Of a DNA stretch of 64,000 bases, positions 45,813-57,253 are shown piece by piece. The notes under the pieces were generated by a model. That model saw nothing but the letters and a program-made list of their open reading frames with translations. It did not search any database and was not told the origin of the DNA. Position 1 is the stretch's first letter; each line of letters begins with the position of its first letter. Source of the stretch: Paguma larvata. Taxonomy: Eukaryota > Chordata > Mammalia > Carnivora > Viverridae. A program made the position numbers and the translations under genes. The stretch spans positions 14,117,370 through 14,181,369 of the forward strand of contig CM057831.1 in the NCBI GenBank assembly GCA_030068075.1, in the 5' to 3' direction.

Positions 45813-46382
45813 GCGGAGGGTTTATTCCGTGGCTTTACAACAAGACAAAGATCCGTTCCTAGCAGAGAAGAACTATATCCATCCCCAAATATTCAAACTT
45901 TTAAAATTTCACCTTGGAAAGGCTCAGAAGTACCCTCCATGTTATTTTAAAAAAAAAAAAAAAAAAAAACCCAAAGTGCAAAAGCGAATGACCATCGATC
46001 TAAGGAGAAAACAACAAAAATCAACCCAGAGACAGATTCAAGAGAAAAAGTGTCTTTCCCTCACCTGTCTTGAGGAGGGATTCACAAGTGCTCTTTGGAA
46101 TGCATCGCTTTGACCATGGCACAAAAAGAGGCGCCTATTATAAAATGTACGTTTTCCTTACAAAAGTATTGCAGGCAACCTCCCTCTACGTGGCGTGGCG
46201 CATTTTCTGAAAATCAATCAAGTCCTCTCATTCAGCGGGAGCCCAACCGCATTGTCTGTCCCTTCCTCCAGAAGCCGATCTCTGCCAGGTAGAAAATTAA
46301 GTTTCCTTTTACTCTTCTTTCAGACACAATGCTTCCGCATTGCAGAACTGTTGTTCTGTGTGGGAAACCAACTTCCTGTCTC
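45813..46382. other. Unassigned stretch with an A21 run
   Basis: A run of 21 A at 45949-45969 could be the tail of a retroposed sequence. The text before it is not recognised. Confidence 0.4.
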
Positions 46383-46388
46383 AATAAA
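46383..46388 (+). promoter_or_regulatory. Possible + strand polyadenylation signal
   Basis: AATAAA in tctcaataaacaag. The downstream text (cttttctggacac) is only weakly U/GU-rich. Probably chance. Confidence 0.15.
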
Positions 46389-46389
46389 C

Positions 46390-46435
46390 AAGCACACACA
46401 GGCTTTTCTGGACACATAATGGAGCCTTTTTTATT
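46390..46435 (-). promoter_or_regulatory. Candidate minus-strand polyadenylation site
   Basis: On the minus strand AATAAA (46435-46430) is followed about 15-25 bases later by a cleavage-compatible region, and then by GU-rich text (tgtgtgtgcttgttt) at about 46405-46385. That is the layout of a working vertebrate poly(A) site. If real, the last exon lies at higher coordinates (46.4 kb upward). No coding part was found there. Confidence 0.3.
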
Positions 46436-47494
46436 TTATACAAAAATCATTCCACACTTAACACATCAATGAAGCCACTTAAGCTCTACTGCATCTGAAT
46501 TAAAGAGGAATTGTGTGAGCAAAGGGTGTGAAAAGAACCACACACGGTGTCCTTCAGATCCTCTACTTTTGTTACATTTGATACATAACAAACCCAATAA
46601 ATATGCTTATCCCAAGAGCTAGTTTCATTATCTTATACCCTTAAGCCTGGTGAAAGTGTTCCTGTATTACTCTTCATTCCACGGGGTCCATTTTATACGG
46701 GAAATTTTGGTGAAGAAATGAAAAATATTGGCATTCGAGGGGCCCTGGCTGAAAAAAACTTGGGGCAAGGGGGTTGTTTCTGTTTCCCTGAATACAAATG
46801 TATATTTACATGTATGTATACATGTATATAAATGTATATGTGGGCGTCTATACATACATATTCTCACTAAAGATGAAATATACGTATAAATATATAATAT
46901 GTATATCTGTGTGCATGTGCGTGCACACACACACACACACACACACACTCCAAACAATAACATGAGAAGTTGCTGTCTTACTATATAATGAAATATAAAG
47001 CAAAAAAGACACGATGAAATTTCTTTAATGCCCAGAATTGAATAGGTGAATAGGACATTCTATAATCCTTTTATAACTTTTCATGCTACGAGCACAGCTT
47101 CTGTGAAGGTTACTAGTGTTTAACATTCACTGTATTTTTTTGGTATCGTGTGTTCTAGAGAGATTGAAAAATTCCTCAAGAGAGTTCCGGCATCCTCCTA
47201 AGCCACGTATCACAGCCACACACATACTGAAGTGTATTTTGTGAATCATAATTCATGAAAGACAAAATGTGCCTTCCAAGCAGTTGCATAAAAAAATGAA
47301 ATGCAAAATTTACAGTCAATGAATTAAAGTTGATTGAACACATTATTATTTAAATTTATGTAATCAAATCAATATTGGGTTGAAATATATTCCTTGAGCT
47401 ATCATCTATATAGCTGGAGTGAATTGTTGAACAAGGCTTCAAAATTATTCAGATATGAATTCTCTCATTGAGGAAAGAGTTTAAATTGGAATCA
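46436..47494. other. Unassigned AT-rich stretch with CA and TA repeats
   Basis: 46797-46920 is alternating ta/tg/ca text, followed by (CA)13 at 46923-46949. The remainder shows no named repeat. It could be minus-strand 3' UTR if the poly(A) site is real. Confidence 0.4.
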
Positions 47495-48070
47495 CTCATT
47501 CAAGTATCATCGGCAGAGGCCAATTATAAGTCAGCCACTATCGCGGGCACAAGGGAGTCAAAGATGAAAAAGAGATGCCTCCCCCTGTGTTCATTGTCCA
47601 ATAAGAAAGAGAAATGTGTGGACCTATAATGACAATGGTAAGTGTGTTAGCACCTCTTGGGAGGTGCCCTGTAGGAGCCTAGTGGAGGAAACGACGACTT
47701 CAGTATGGAAGTCAACAAAGGCTTCGCCAAAAAAGTTAACACTTGAGCGTGGTCCTAACGATGGATGGGAGTATAGAGTATCAGACAGAGGAAATGGAAG
47801 CAAAACATAACAGGGAGAAGGCACATGAGCAAAGACAGGTTGAAATCGTGAAACCTCATAAGCGCTTTTATTATTTCTTTCTTTCTTTAGGCATAAGCGC
47901 TTTTAAATTGGGGCCTAGTGTGTGTAGTTGGATTGTAGAATTCATTGTGTAGTCAGATTATAGTGAAAAGGAGCAGCAGGTGAAGCTGAGAAGATGGTCT
48001 GTGACCAAAAAGCAAAGTGACCTGTTAGGGCATTCGAACTACACCCTTGTGCGCAATGTGGGCCCAAGTA
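47495..48070 (-). repeat. L2 fragment
   Basis: ctatcgcgggcacaagggag, ttcattgtccaataagaaag, acaaaggcttcgcca and gagaaggcacatgagcaaag follow antisense L2 order. Diverged. A ttctttctttctt run lies at 47875-47888. Confidence 0.5.
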
Positions 48071-49820
48071 GGGTCTTAACAGACTGAGCTACCTGAGTTG
48101 GATTTGGAATTTGTCTTGGCGAGATGTCTATACTCACCAACCGCTGAATAATTACTCAGATCTGGCAACCCGTATGTCTCTAAACAATAGAGCCCGTTGC
48201 AATTTGCTTTCCTAGTATCCAGGGGCTGGACATTGCATGTCCCTGCTCTGCCGAGGACGGGCTAAAAGGTTTGATGCATAGCCAGATGTTTCCAGTGTTG
48301 TACGGGCAGTCGCAAACATTGGAAGAGAAAATATTCCACGAAGGTGCACGTCCCTTTACCACGCTTCCCAAATAAACCATCATTGACGGTATCGCTAATA
48401 GCGGTGCAGCTCCGTTTAAACACAGCTATTAAGATCAGATGATCATCTGTTTTCTGCTACAGTTTATGTCATGCAAACCTTTCCCGTGGAACCTATGGAC
48501 TGTTCTCTGTTGCACAGACAAATAAAGCTCAATAAATAACCGTAAAAATAACAGCATATTGATAGAGTTGTGCATTCTCTTCTTGATTAATTCTGTGTGT
48601 GTATATACCCAAGGCCCGTATACCCTATTTCTACCCAATCTGGCTTTCTCTGTGGAAAAGTAAACCAATAAGGCTTTTTTTTTTCCTTCACTATTTCTAC
48701 CCTGAATTTCCTGTCATCTTCCACTTATGCTCACATAAAACAACGATGTTTCATGTTGCTTTTGAATGATATAAAGTCTTCTTCCTTATTTTCATTTGGG
48801 GCTTATTTGTCCTTGAAATGTATGGCCTGCACTTGATGTTGGGATTTAAATGTGGTCTCGGGCAGGATCTTTCACTCAACAGTCTGTAAGAATTTGAAAA
48901 TAATGAGAAGGGAATTTTCCAGTAAAGGAATGCCTCCAAACATGCCTCTTAGATGTAATGAGCACAGAAATATCACCTGTGTTGACTACAGAAGGAGAAA
49001 TCTCATGAAATAAGATGTATATACTGTTCACCTTAAATAAACTATGACTTCATCATGGATTTTTCAAGGTCTGAGCACAAAGAGGTCCATATGTTTATCC
49101 TAATTGACATGCTTAAGGGATCTACTGACGAAGAGAAGGGTTTTCAGAGAAAAACAACCACGTAAGTGAAAAAGATTTGAAACCACATCACATAAGGAAA
49201 AGTGGAAGGATCTGGGAAGCTTTCATTTGGAGAAAAGAAGAATCTAGAAGATCTCAACAACCAGGTCCTAAAACTCACAGAACTACGTGGGACAAAAGGA
49301 TTCAATTTACTGTGTCTACCTCAAAAAGGAACCATGGGTGGAAGAAACACTGAGGTGGACATTGATTGGGATGTGAGGAGAAATCTTGTAACATTAAGAG
49401 TCATTTGTGTCATGGGCCGGCTGAGGAGAAGGGCTTGTGTGAGTCCAGAAGGGTTCAAGCCCAGGCCAAAGTCTCATGAAGCAGGCAGGGGATGATTCAA
49501 GAATTAGGTGGGTTCTTAGATTTCTAGAGTCCGTGTAATTCTAACTGATCTGAATCTACTGATTTTCCTTTGGTTAGGCCAAAAGTATGAAGTGCAGGGT
49601 TTTCTTTCCTCAGCATGAGTCCAGCTGAGTCCTGTTGCCTAGAAGTATCAGCCTTATCCTATAGGCTGGGGTTTTGTTTTGTTTCAGTCATAGCTAGTGA
49701 TCTGACACAAACTTCTGACTGATGCTTTCATTTGAAGATTCAATTTTAGTATTCTTGATCTTGAACTCCACCACACAAAGAAGCAAAAAGAAAGATCTTG
49801 TACAAAAGGATTTCAAAGCA
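48071..49820. other. Unassigned 1.7 kb stretch
   Basis: No recognised transposon, exon or RNA. Two AATAAA words on + near 48522-48536. The 97-codon frame at 49202-49495 has no domain. Confidence 0.4.
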
Positions 49821-49837
49821 TTAAAAGTTGAGTATGG

Positions 49838-50047
49838 GGGCACCTGGATGGCTCATTCGGTTGGGCAGCCGACTTCGGCTCAGGTCATGATCTTACAGTC
49901 TGTGAGTTCAAGCCCCGCATCGGGCTCTGTGCTGACGGCTCAGAGCCTGGAGCCTGCTTTGGATTCTGTATCTGCCTCTCTCTCTGCCCTTCCCCTGCTC
50001 ACACTTTGTCTCTCTGTTTCTCAAAAACGAATAAATGTTAAAAAAAA
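49838..50047 (+). mobile_element. CAN-SINE, young copy
   Basis: Body gttcaagccccgcatcgggc and gctgacggctcagagcctgg is close to the felid form. An identical 15-bp duplication aaaagttgagtatgg lies at 49823-49837 and 50048-50062. Confidence 0.97.
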
Positions 50048-50062
50048 AAAAGTTGAGTATGG

Positions 50063-50984
50063 AGTTTTCACACAGGCAAGAAGGCAACTCGTGGTTTGAA
50101 TGGATCCATTTGTACTACTTTTCAAAATGATCACGATTTTAGTTGAATGTTTTTCTTTTCGAAGGCCTTTGACCGTTTTTACACATTTTAGTCTCGTGCC
50201 GTAAATCTGAAACCAATTAAGAGTGAACAGCAAATTGGGAAAAGCTTAGAAGTTCTGATGTTGATCACTAATCTCTTGGGAAATTCAATTAGCCAGTGAC
50301 CTATTTTGTCTACAGAACTATTACTCCCCTGATCCTTCCCCCCCAACCCCCCCCCCCGCCCCAGATTATTAACCTGTACTGGGAAAAAGTTTCAGGGCCA
50401 ACTGACAAGACTCCTCGACTTAATAGGCTTGGAATTTCCCTATAAGTACCCAAATTTTTAGACGTGAGTTATCTCCCAAAGAACAAACTTTCTTGTCAAG
50501 AAAAGGAAGCTTAAACAGGCATCAAGCACACTCTTGCAACGAAGCATTTTGATGAATGAAAAGTAAATGAGTCATAGGCATATGAATTACATTACTTTCT
50601 ATGCACTTACATGTTTCAACATGAAAGGGTAACAAGTTGGAAGCTTTGTTCTTGATTCTTAAAAGCCAAACTTATCTGAACACGCCATTTGAGCCCACTT
50701 GAAGCTTAACGTGCCCTTATTTCTAAGGCAGACTACCGCCTTTTATGGCCTTTCATCACTGAAATATTTTCAAATTTCCAGAAAATTCATGCTCATGCTG
50801 GTGTTGATGCGAGTGTATACCATGACCTCTGAACATACTTTGGAGTCTAGCAGTCTATCGCTCTTTTTAAACTTAGGTGAGTCATACTGAGTCCATATAA
50901 CAAGTCTGCTAAGGCCATATCCTTACTACATAGAGGGGAAATTATTACATATTAGTGAAAGATAAAGAAATCGAGGAAGAAGTG
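50063..50984. other. Unassigned stretch with a C-rich run
   Basis: A C-rich run (ccccccccaacccccc...) covers 50337-50362. Otherwise AT-rich and unrecognised. Confidence 0.4.
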
Positions 50985-51435
50985 CTTACATTTTGGTGAG
51001 TTACAGACTTTATGGAAGGCCCAGTGTGTGCCAGGCACTTAAGATACAAAGCAACGGGGCCCACTCTAGAGGAGCCGTTGGTCGATGAGGAAGATAGATG
51101 AGGAAGCAGTTCATGTTCCCACAGAAGGAGGTACGTGCAGGGTACCCTGGAAACACAGCGGAGGGAATCCTCCATGACGGCTGGAGAGTATTCTCAGATG
51201 CACTGATGCTCAGGCCGGATGGATAAGAAGAGGTAAGACAGGGAATGCAGGGTGGTGGAAGGTAAGGGTGTACAGTCAGGCAGCTCTATAGGAGATACTG
51301 GGAGTTTGGGGAGTTGAGTACGGAGGTGACAAAGGGTTTGAGTTTCCAGCTGGGGAGTGGGGAACACCAAACAGGCCAGGGCTGGATCACAAAGGGCCTT
51401 GTCTGCCAGGCTAGGAAGCACAAATCGGTACTGGC
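50985..51435 (-). repeat. L2 fragment
   Basis: gcccagtgtgtgccaggcac, gctggagagtattctcag and gatcacaaagggccttgtct, then gccaggctaggaagc, is the antisense L2 order. Open frames of 60-76 codons inside are relics or chance. Confidence 0.65.
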
Positions 51436-52185
51436 TTTAGCTCACTTTCCCAGGCTTCTCATGCCACCATTCCAGCGGAGCTTGTACGTGTTAGCATTGG
51501 GTTAGCCATGTGTCCTCGTACGGTTGTGTCTTTCTTTCACTAGTGTATTTCTCTTAAATGAAATACAATTTATCGTATAGGAAATCAGGGTAGGAGAGGG
51601 AGTGGTTGGGACTCACTATTTAGACTTGAGCCCCGATAGAAGCTTTTAGACGTCTGCAGCTACATTGCTTGTTCAACTTGATTCGGTCCTTTTTGTATCT
51701 GTGGGCCCTGATTTCCCATCTGGCAAAGTGAGATCACGGCGATCTCTTCTCGCGTCGGTCAGGAGAAAGCTGCTAGTTGCCTACAAATGCTCCCACCTTC
51801 CTCCTGAGATGGATTAGATGGTGGTAGTGAATTAGATGAACAATTCGCTACCGACATCATCCGGGGCTGTATTAGATTTGGAGTTGATACGTCACCCAAT
51901 TCCCAAGCCAGACTTGTGACTCATCACAACCTTTGATGGTATTTTTGAAGAAGTAAAGAAAAGGAAACACAGAGAGTTCTCGCAGAGAGGAAGAAAGCAC
52001 CATGGAATAAAACAGCACTGGGAGCCTGTGGAGACACACTGACAACGGCGTTTAAGGAGCGTCAGTGAAAGAAGTTTGGGTCACAGATCCAGAGGGAGGT
52101 GTTTAAGTGGAGTCTGGTACCATGGCTAAAAATCTTCTCTGCCCACATTTTCCTATTTCGGAGGTAATCTTAATGAATAGATGAT
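51436..52185. other. Unassigned stretch
   Basis: No recognised repeat or exon in 750 bp. Confidence 0.4.
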
Positions 52186-52189
52186 GGCA

Positions 52190-52435
52190 CATATTGAACA
52201 TTTTTGGCCCACTAAGCATGCTAGGCTTTTGTGACACCATTCTTCTAACCTCTCCCAAAGGTAAGTTGCTATCATCTCCATTTTACTGCGAGGATATGAA
52301 GGTTCTGGAGGCTTGGCAATGTGGCAGGAGACCCACAGCTAGTGAGTGCCAGGGCGGGAATTCAACACCATGTCTTCCTGACTCCAGAGCCCTTCACGAC
52401 TCTGCTCTACTGTCTCCACTCGCTGCCTCGATGAC
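52190..52435 (-). repeat. MIR fragment
   Basis: gctatcatctccattttact, gagacccacagctagtgagt, gccagggcgggaattcaaca and gactccagagcccttcacga is a clear antisense MIR. Confidence 0.85.
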
Positions 52436-52944
52436 TGATTTTCAAATAAGGAGACGGTTTGGGATGAGGATACAGGGACTCTCCCACACGTGAGGCTTAG
52501 TAAAAGGATCTGAGAAGTGAAGTTCTGAGAAGTTGGGGAAAGTCACAGTTCCCGGGCCTTTTCACGGTGAGTTGAAGCTATTCAGTAAGATGTCCTGATC
52601 GTTGGGTGACACTTGTATTACGAGCCTTAGTAGAGTTTTCTACCCCCATCCAGTCACACAGGGCATTTCTGTCCTTACCATGGTCCCTAAGTAGGAATCA
52701 TAGAAGAACGACACCGCCTTCTGGCTTTGTGATAAATTTTCCTTCCCTGTATTTTAGGAATGGGACAGCAGAAAAAGAGGAGATGGGTTTTATTCAGTTG
52801 GCCTTTAAGAGAAATCCAATTATACTTCAAAAGAAGCACTTGCACAATAAAAAGGATTTCCTCCCCCCCAACCCCATTTTATGGATGAAGAACTCAAAGA
52901 ACAGTCAAGTCAGGGACTTAACTGCCTAATAAGAGCCATTATCA
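52436..52944. other. Unassigned stretch
   Basis: A 107-codon open frame (52606-52929) has no domain or splice context. Nothing else recognised. Confidence 0.4.
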
Positions 52945-53160
52945 GGGGCGCCCGGGCGGCTCAGTTAGTTAAGTGTCTGACTTCAGCTCAGGTCATGCTC
53001 TCACAGTTCGTGGGTTCAAGCCCCATGTAAGGCTCTGTGCTGATGGCTCAGAGCCTGAAGCCTGCTTTGGCTTCTGTGTCTCCCTCTCTCTCTGTCCCTT
53101 CCCTGCTCATGTCTTTCTCTAAAAAATAAACAAACATTTTTAAAAATTAAAAAAACCAAC
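52945..53160 (+). mobile_element. CAN-SINE
   Basis: Head ggggcgcccgggcggctcag, B-box region gttcaagcccc, (TC)n, tail with aaataaacaaacat. TSD imprecise (aagagccattatca / aaaagacaatcata). Confidence 0.93.
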
Positions 53161-53918
53161 AAAAGACAATCATAAGGAAGAGAAAATACAAACTTACCAT
53201 GTGTATTTACCAAGAAAAAAAAAATTCACATATAAGAGGACCCACAGTCGAAACTGTGCTGTTCGACTGGTCATCTGTATTGGTTACCTGAATCTGAGTA
53301 AGTTGGGCTTCAGTTTGCCTTAAAGGAATGCGAAGGACAGACAATGTTTTCCCAGGTTCATTTCTCTGCTCTTGTACTTGTCCATCTGACTGCCAGGGCA
53401 GAGAGCAGGACCCCGCCTACCAGGGTTTGGGTGAGGCTCCCTCTCAAGCTTCAGGGTGAGAAACCCCATGCCTTTCAATGGGTTTCAACACTTCCTTGGT
53501 CCATCCTGCTAGCCAACCAACTACATAAGTGGTCGATGTATAGCCACATAATCCTAGCCACAACACCTTTAGACGTCAAGCTCAAGTATCAGACTCTGCT
53601 AGGGTTTAAGGGGAATGGGAAAGAAGAGCCAGAGCACAGCATTCAGACCGCTGGGCTCCGGCAGAGAGTAGAAGGGCACTTGTGGCTCCATCGCCCTCTC
53701 TCTGGACCTTCCGGCACTCTCAGCTGCTCCTGCCACTCTCCTCTCCCGACTTCCACTCTTCCCTCATGCAGGACTGCAACTTCTCCCCTTCCCTCCATGC
53801 TTCACCGAAATCAAGTCCTCTCTCCTCTATCCTTCAAAAAAAAAAAAGAACGAAAGAGCGATAAACAAAGTAAAACACGTGACATGTTCATGGTGAACGC
53901 ATGCTTCAGGTTCTTTTT
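53161..53918. other. Unassigned stretch with the longest open frame in the window
   Basis: 53344-54039 is open on + for 231 codons but its last 40 codons are antisense SINE. The remainder shows no domain and biased composition (Ser/Pro/Leu-rich, then Lys-rich from a(11)-type DNA near 53837). I do not call a gene. Confidence 0.45.
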
Positions 53919-54108
53919 GAAAGAGAGAGAGAGGATGCAAGTGAGGGAGGGGCAGAGAGAGGGGTGCGTGGGAGGGAGAGAGAAACAGAAGTGGGGCTTA
54001 CCCAAAGCAGGGCTCATGTTCACCCAAAGCAGGATTTGAACTCAGGAACTGTGAGATCGCGACCAGAGCTGAAGTCAGATGCTTAATGACCGAGCCACTC
54101 AGGAGCCC
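53919..54108 (-). mobile_element. CAN-SINE with a short internal duplication
   Basis: Right end gaccgagccactcaggagcc. The words acccaaagcaggg and acccaaagcagga are repeated about 21 bp apart. Flanks gcttcaggttct and gctttagttct are an approximate TSD. Confidence 0.9.
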
Positions 54109-54112
54109 CCAG

Positions 54113-54300
54113 AAGCTTTAGTTCTGACTCTTCTATACCAACATGAATCGGCCTTGGGTTCGTCAAACAGCCGGTTGACTTCACTTCCATTCATCTTGAC
54201 AATATGGAAACAGTGTTCAGCACCAGGAATTGCTCTGGTTACAGGCAGTGTGGTTGGGGTGAGAAGAGGCCGAGGTGGGGTGGGCGGTGGGTTCTGCCCA
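54113..54300 (-). other. Open minus-strand segment, possible exon or pseudogene relic
   Basis: Within a 74-codon open frame at 54099-54323, residues reading IPGAEHCFHIVKMNGSEV look protein-like compared with their low-complexity N-terminal flank. The C-terminal end is SINE sequence. No good acceptor is visible (tgcctgtaaccag is pyrimidine-poor). I do not recognise a family. Confidence 0.15.
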
Positions 54301-54522
54301 TCCCCACCCCCTGCCTGGGCCATCTGCCACCCCCACCATCATGGGCAGTGCTTGCCACCAGGAGGTCCATCAATCACAGGTGGCAAGAGGAGGTGGCTGA
54401 TGGCGCAGCAGCAGCAAGAGCAGGTGCAGGAGAGGGGCCAGATTCATCGGAGCTCTTACAGGAGCAGGAAGACGATGAGGAGGGAAGACAGACCCTGGGG
54501 CAACTCAGCTTTGCTGTTTATA
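54301..54522. other. Unassigned GC-richer stretch
   Basis: Contains cagcagcagcaag-type text and multiple short open frames. Nothing recognised. Confidence 0.4.
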
Positions 54523-54536
54523 CCAGTCTGAGCCTT

Positions 54537-54749
54537 TTTTTTTTTTTAATGTTTACTTATTTTTGAGAAACATAGAGGCACAGCATGAACAGGGGAAGGG
54601 CAGAGAGAGAGGGAGACACAGAATCAGAAGCAGGCTCCAGGCTCTGAGCTGTCAGCACAGAGCCTGACGCGGGGCTCGAACTCACAGACTGCAAGATCAT
54701 GACCTGAGCTGAAGTCGGCTGCCCAACTGACTGAGCCACCCAGGCGCCC
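54537..54749 (-). mobile_element. CAN-SINE, young copy
   Basis: Close to the felid form (gcctgacgcggggctcgaac on +). Identical 14-bp duplication ccagtctgagcctt at 54523-54536 and 54750-54763. Confidence 0.97.
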
Positions 54750-54807
54750 CCAGTCTGAGCCTTAATGGGGGACTGCGGGATGGTCAGACCTGGGAGGTTT
54801 GAAAGCT

Positions 54808-55452
54808 GTGCTATCTGATAGGGTGGCCACCACTCAATAGCCTGTGTGCTACTGAGCCCTTGAAATACGGCTGTTGAAACTCAGAAACTGAATTTTAATT
54901 TGGATATATATTTGATTGATTTAAATATAAATTTTATTTTATTTATTTAAAAAAATTTACTGTTTATTTTTGAGCAAGAGAGAGAGAGTGGGGGAGGGGC
55001 AGAGAGCGAGGGAGACAGAATCCAAAGCAGGCTCCAGGCTCTGAGCTGTTGGCACAGAGCCCGACTCAGGGCTAGAACTCAGCAGCCTCGAGATCGTGAC
55101 CTGAGCCAAAGTCGGATGCTTAACCAACTGAGCTACCCAGATGCCCCTAAATATAAATCTTAAAACAAAGACTTCGTTTATGTATTGGAAAACTTCTATG
55201 TTTGGAACAACTTGGGTATGTGAATCTAGTTTTTCAACTGTAAATTTTGTGAAATCTAAATATAAATGAACTATTATTGATGGAAATATAGTATCCAAAT
55301 TAAGATGTGTTGTTAGGTGTAAAGCGAATGGTGGGTTTTGAAGATTTAATACAAAAACAGAGAATATAAACTATTTCATTACTGTTTTTGTATTGATTAC
55401 ATACTTTGAATACATTGGGCTATGTACTAAAATGTACTATTAAATTATTTTT
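54808..55452 (+). repeat. DNA-transposon fossil (hAT-like, family not named), split by a SINE
   Basis: gctatctgatagggtggcca, actgagcccttgaaatacgg and ctgaattttaatttgg, then beyond the SINE gaaactattt- and ttgattacatactttga-type text, follow a common mammalian element with ggtagccactagccacatg ends. Only one end is recognisable. No coding capacity. Confidence 0.5.
54934..55147 (-). mobile_element. CAN-SINE inserted in the DNA-transposon fossil
   Basis: Right end caactgagctacccagatgc. An 11-bp duplication taaatataaat lies at 54922-54932 and 55148-55158. Confidence 0.95.
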
Positions 55453-55473
55453 AAAAAAAAAACGACAGATTCC

Positions 55474-55658
55474 AGGGTTCCTGTGTGGCTGAGTTGGTTG
55501 GCACCTGACTCTTGATTTGGGCTCAGGTCATGATTCTAGGATCGTGGGATCAAGCCCTGTGTCAGCTCTGCTCTGAGAGTTGAGCCTGCTTGAGATTCTC
55601 TCTTCCTCTCATTCTGTCCCTCTTCCACTCATGCTCGCTCTCTCTGTCTCTCTCTCGC

Positions 55659-55689
<31 letters not shown>
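55474..55689 (+). mobile_element. CAN-SINE with a 30-base A tail
   Basis: Diverged head (ccagggttcctgtgtggctg), body like the older carnivore form, then a pure A30 tail at 55660-55689. Long pure A tails usually mark recent insertion, yet the body is diverged. Expansion of the tail by slippage may explain this. Confidence 0.9.
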
Positions 55690-55693
<4 letters not shown>

Positions 55694-55934
55694 GGTTTCC
55701 ATTCTATTGGAGTTAAGGTACATTGATCCAAAGGGTGGTTCTCTTCCACTAAACAATTCTTTTTAATGTCTATCTTTGCATTCATTCACCCATCAAGTTT
55801 TCTGTAACACAGTACTGTATAAATAGTATTATAATAAGAGCTTGTGACATAAGAAGACATGGTTTAAAGGAGCATATATTCTGGTTTATTCAATGTGTAT
55901 GTGTTATTTAAAAGCTATGCTTTACATCATCTGA

Positions 55935-56090
55935 CTAAGCTGTTTCCTCATCTATACAATGAAGGTGAAATTCAAAACCAATCTCAAAGAGCTTTCATGA
56001 GGATTAAATGAGGGAACGGAAGTTAATTGCCTAACACAGAGCCTGATATTTCAGTTCCAATGAATATTAGCCGCACTTGGATTAGCCCCT
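55935..56090 (+). repeat. MIR fragment
   Basis: gtttcctcatctatacaatg, ttcatgaggattaaatgagg and cctaacacagagcctgat match the MIR 3' half. Confidence 0.8.
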
Positions 56091-56112
56091 TTTGTTAGGG
56101 TCCCTCATTTTG

Positions 56113-56220
56113 GCTGACCAGCTGTTCTGATTTGTCCAGACTCTCCTAGTTTTAGTACTAAAAGTCCTAGGTCTCAAGAAACCTCTTGGTCCCAAGCAGA
56201 TCAGGGGAGTTGGTCACCCT
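56113..56220. repeat. Palindromic MITE-like DNA transposon fossil
   Basis: It opens gctgaccagctgttctgatt and closes gggagttggtcaccct, with cctagttttagtactaaaag near the centre. That is the pattern of a self-complementary mammalian MITE (consensus agggtgaccaac ... gttggtcaccct). About 108 bp; family not named. Confidence 0.7.
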
Positions 56221-57253
56221 ATATCATACATGAAGGATCCATGAATATTGACAATAGTCATTACCTTCTACACCACCATTGGAAAGCTTCTAAAGTTGAA
56301 AGATGGGAAATAGTGGAAAACTGTTGTTTATAACAACTATCTGCATGATAGTGGGTAAATACAAAATTATGAGTGTGGCTAGACCATAGCTATTACAGGT
56401 TGAGGATTAAAGGGAAAGGACCTTTTTAAGAAAAGCCACTTTGACTTGTTCCTAGCATCCCAGAAAATATGAGATGTTATATAAGATAATACATCATTTA
56501 TAGTATGTATTTATAGTATTTATAGTATTTATATGTATTTATAATATTTATAGTAATATTTATTTAAAACTTAAAGCATACTATCAAAATCTGTTGATTT
56601 TCTAAAAATCTGGATACAGAACAAATCTATAGATTTGTTAAAATATAGAGCAAAAGAAAGGAAATCTGGACTGGTACCTCAAGTGTACCCCTTTTTGTGC
56701 TTGTGGGTAACTTTAGTGTGAACCTCTTATTCACGATGCTTATTCCCATAAGGATTTTAAATAACGTTTGATTAATAATCCCATGTTAGTAGGCTTTTTG
56801 GCTTGCTTCTTTCTTTGCTTTCCTAGGAGCCACCTTTAATTTCTCCATTATTCTGAAGATGATGTCCTCTAAAGAAAGTATCCCTTCTATTATTTTTATT
56901 TTTTAATAGCTGTGTGGAACGTACCTAGTGAAAGTCTCTTTGGAGCCCTATGGGTCCTTGGGAAATTCTTCTTTACACTAAACCTAAATAAGTGTGTTTT
57001 AGCTATCCTTTTAAGACTCAAGATGGTCTCATTTACCCTCTTAAGACTAAAGGTGGTATCGTTCTCCCTTAACTGATTTTAAACAAAGTCCTTACGTTGG
57101 CACTGGATGAATAACTTAACAAGTTGTCTTTTAAGCATCTAGTCTTTAAAAAAATATAAAAACAGCATATGTTACATACAAAGTTAATTATTTAATAATT
57201 ACGAGCAGACATACCTCTTCAAAATGTCTACATAGTATCAAAACAATTGGTCA
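56221..57253. other. Unassigned AT-rich stretch with a 10-bp tandem repeat
   Basis: A tttatagtat-type tandem array covers about 56493-56566. No recognised exon or transposon otherwise. Confidence 0.45.

Noticed and set aside
48072..48104. tRNA- or SINE-like words (taacagactgagctacctga)
   Set aside because: No cloverleaf, and no SINE body on either side.
53344..54039. 231-codon + strand open frame, longest in the window
   Set aside because: Its end is antisense SINE, composition is biased, and there is no domain, splice context or conservation evidence.
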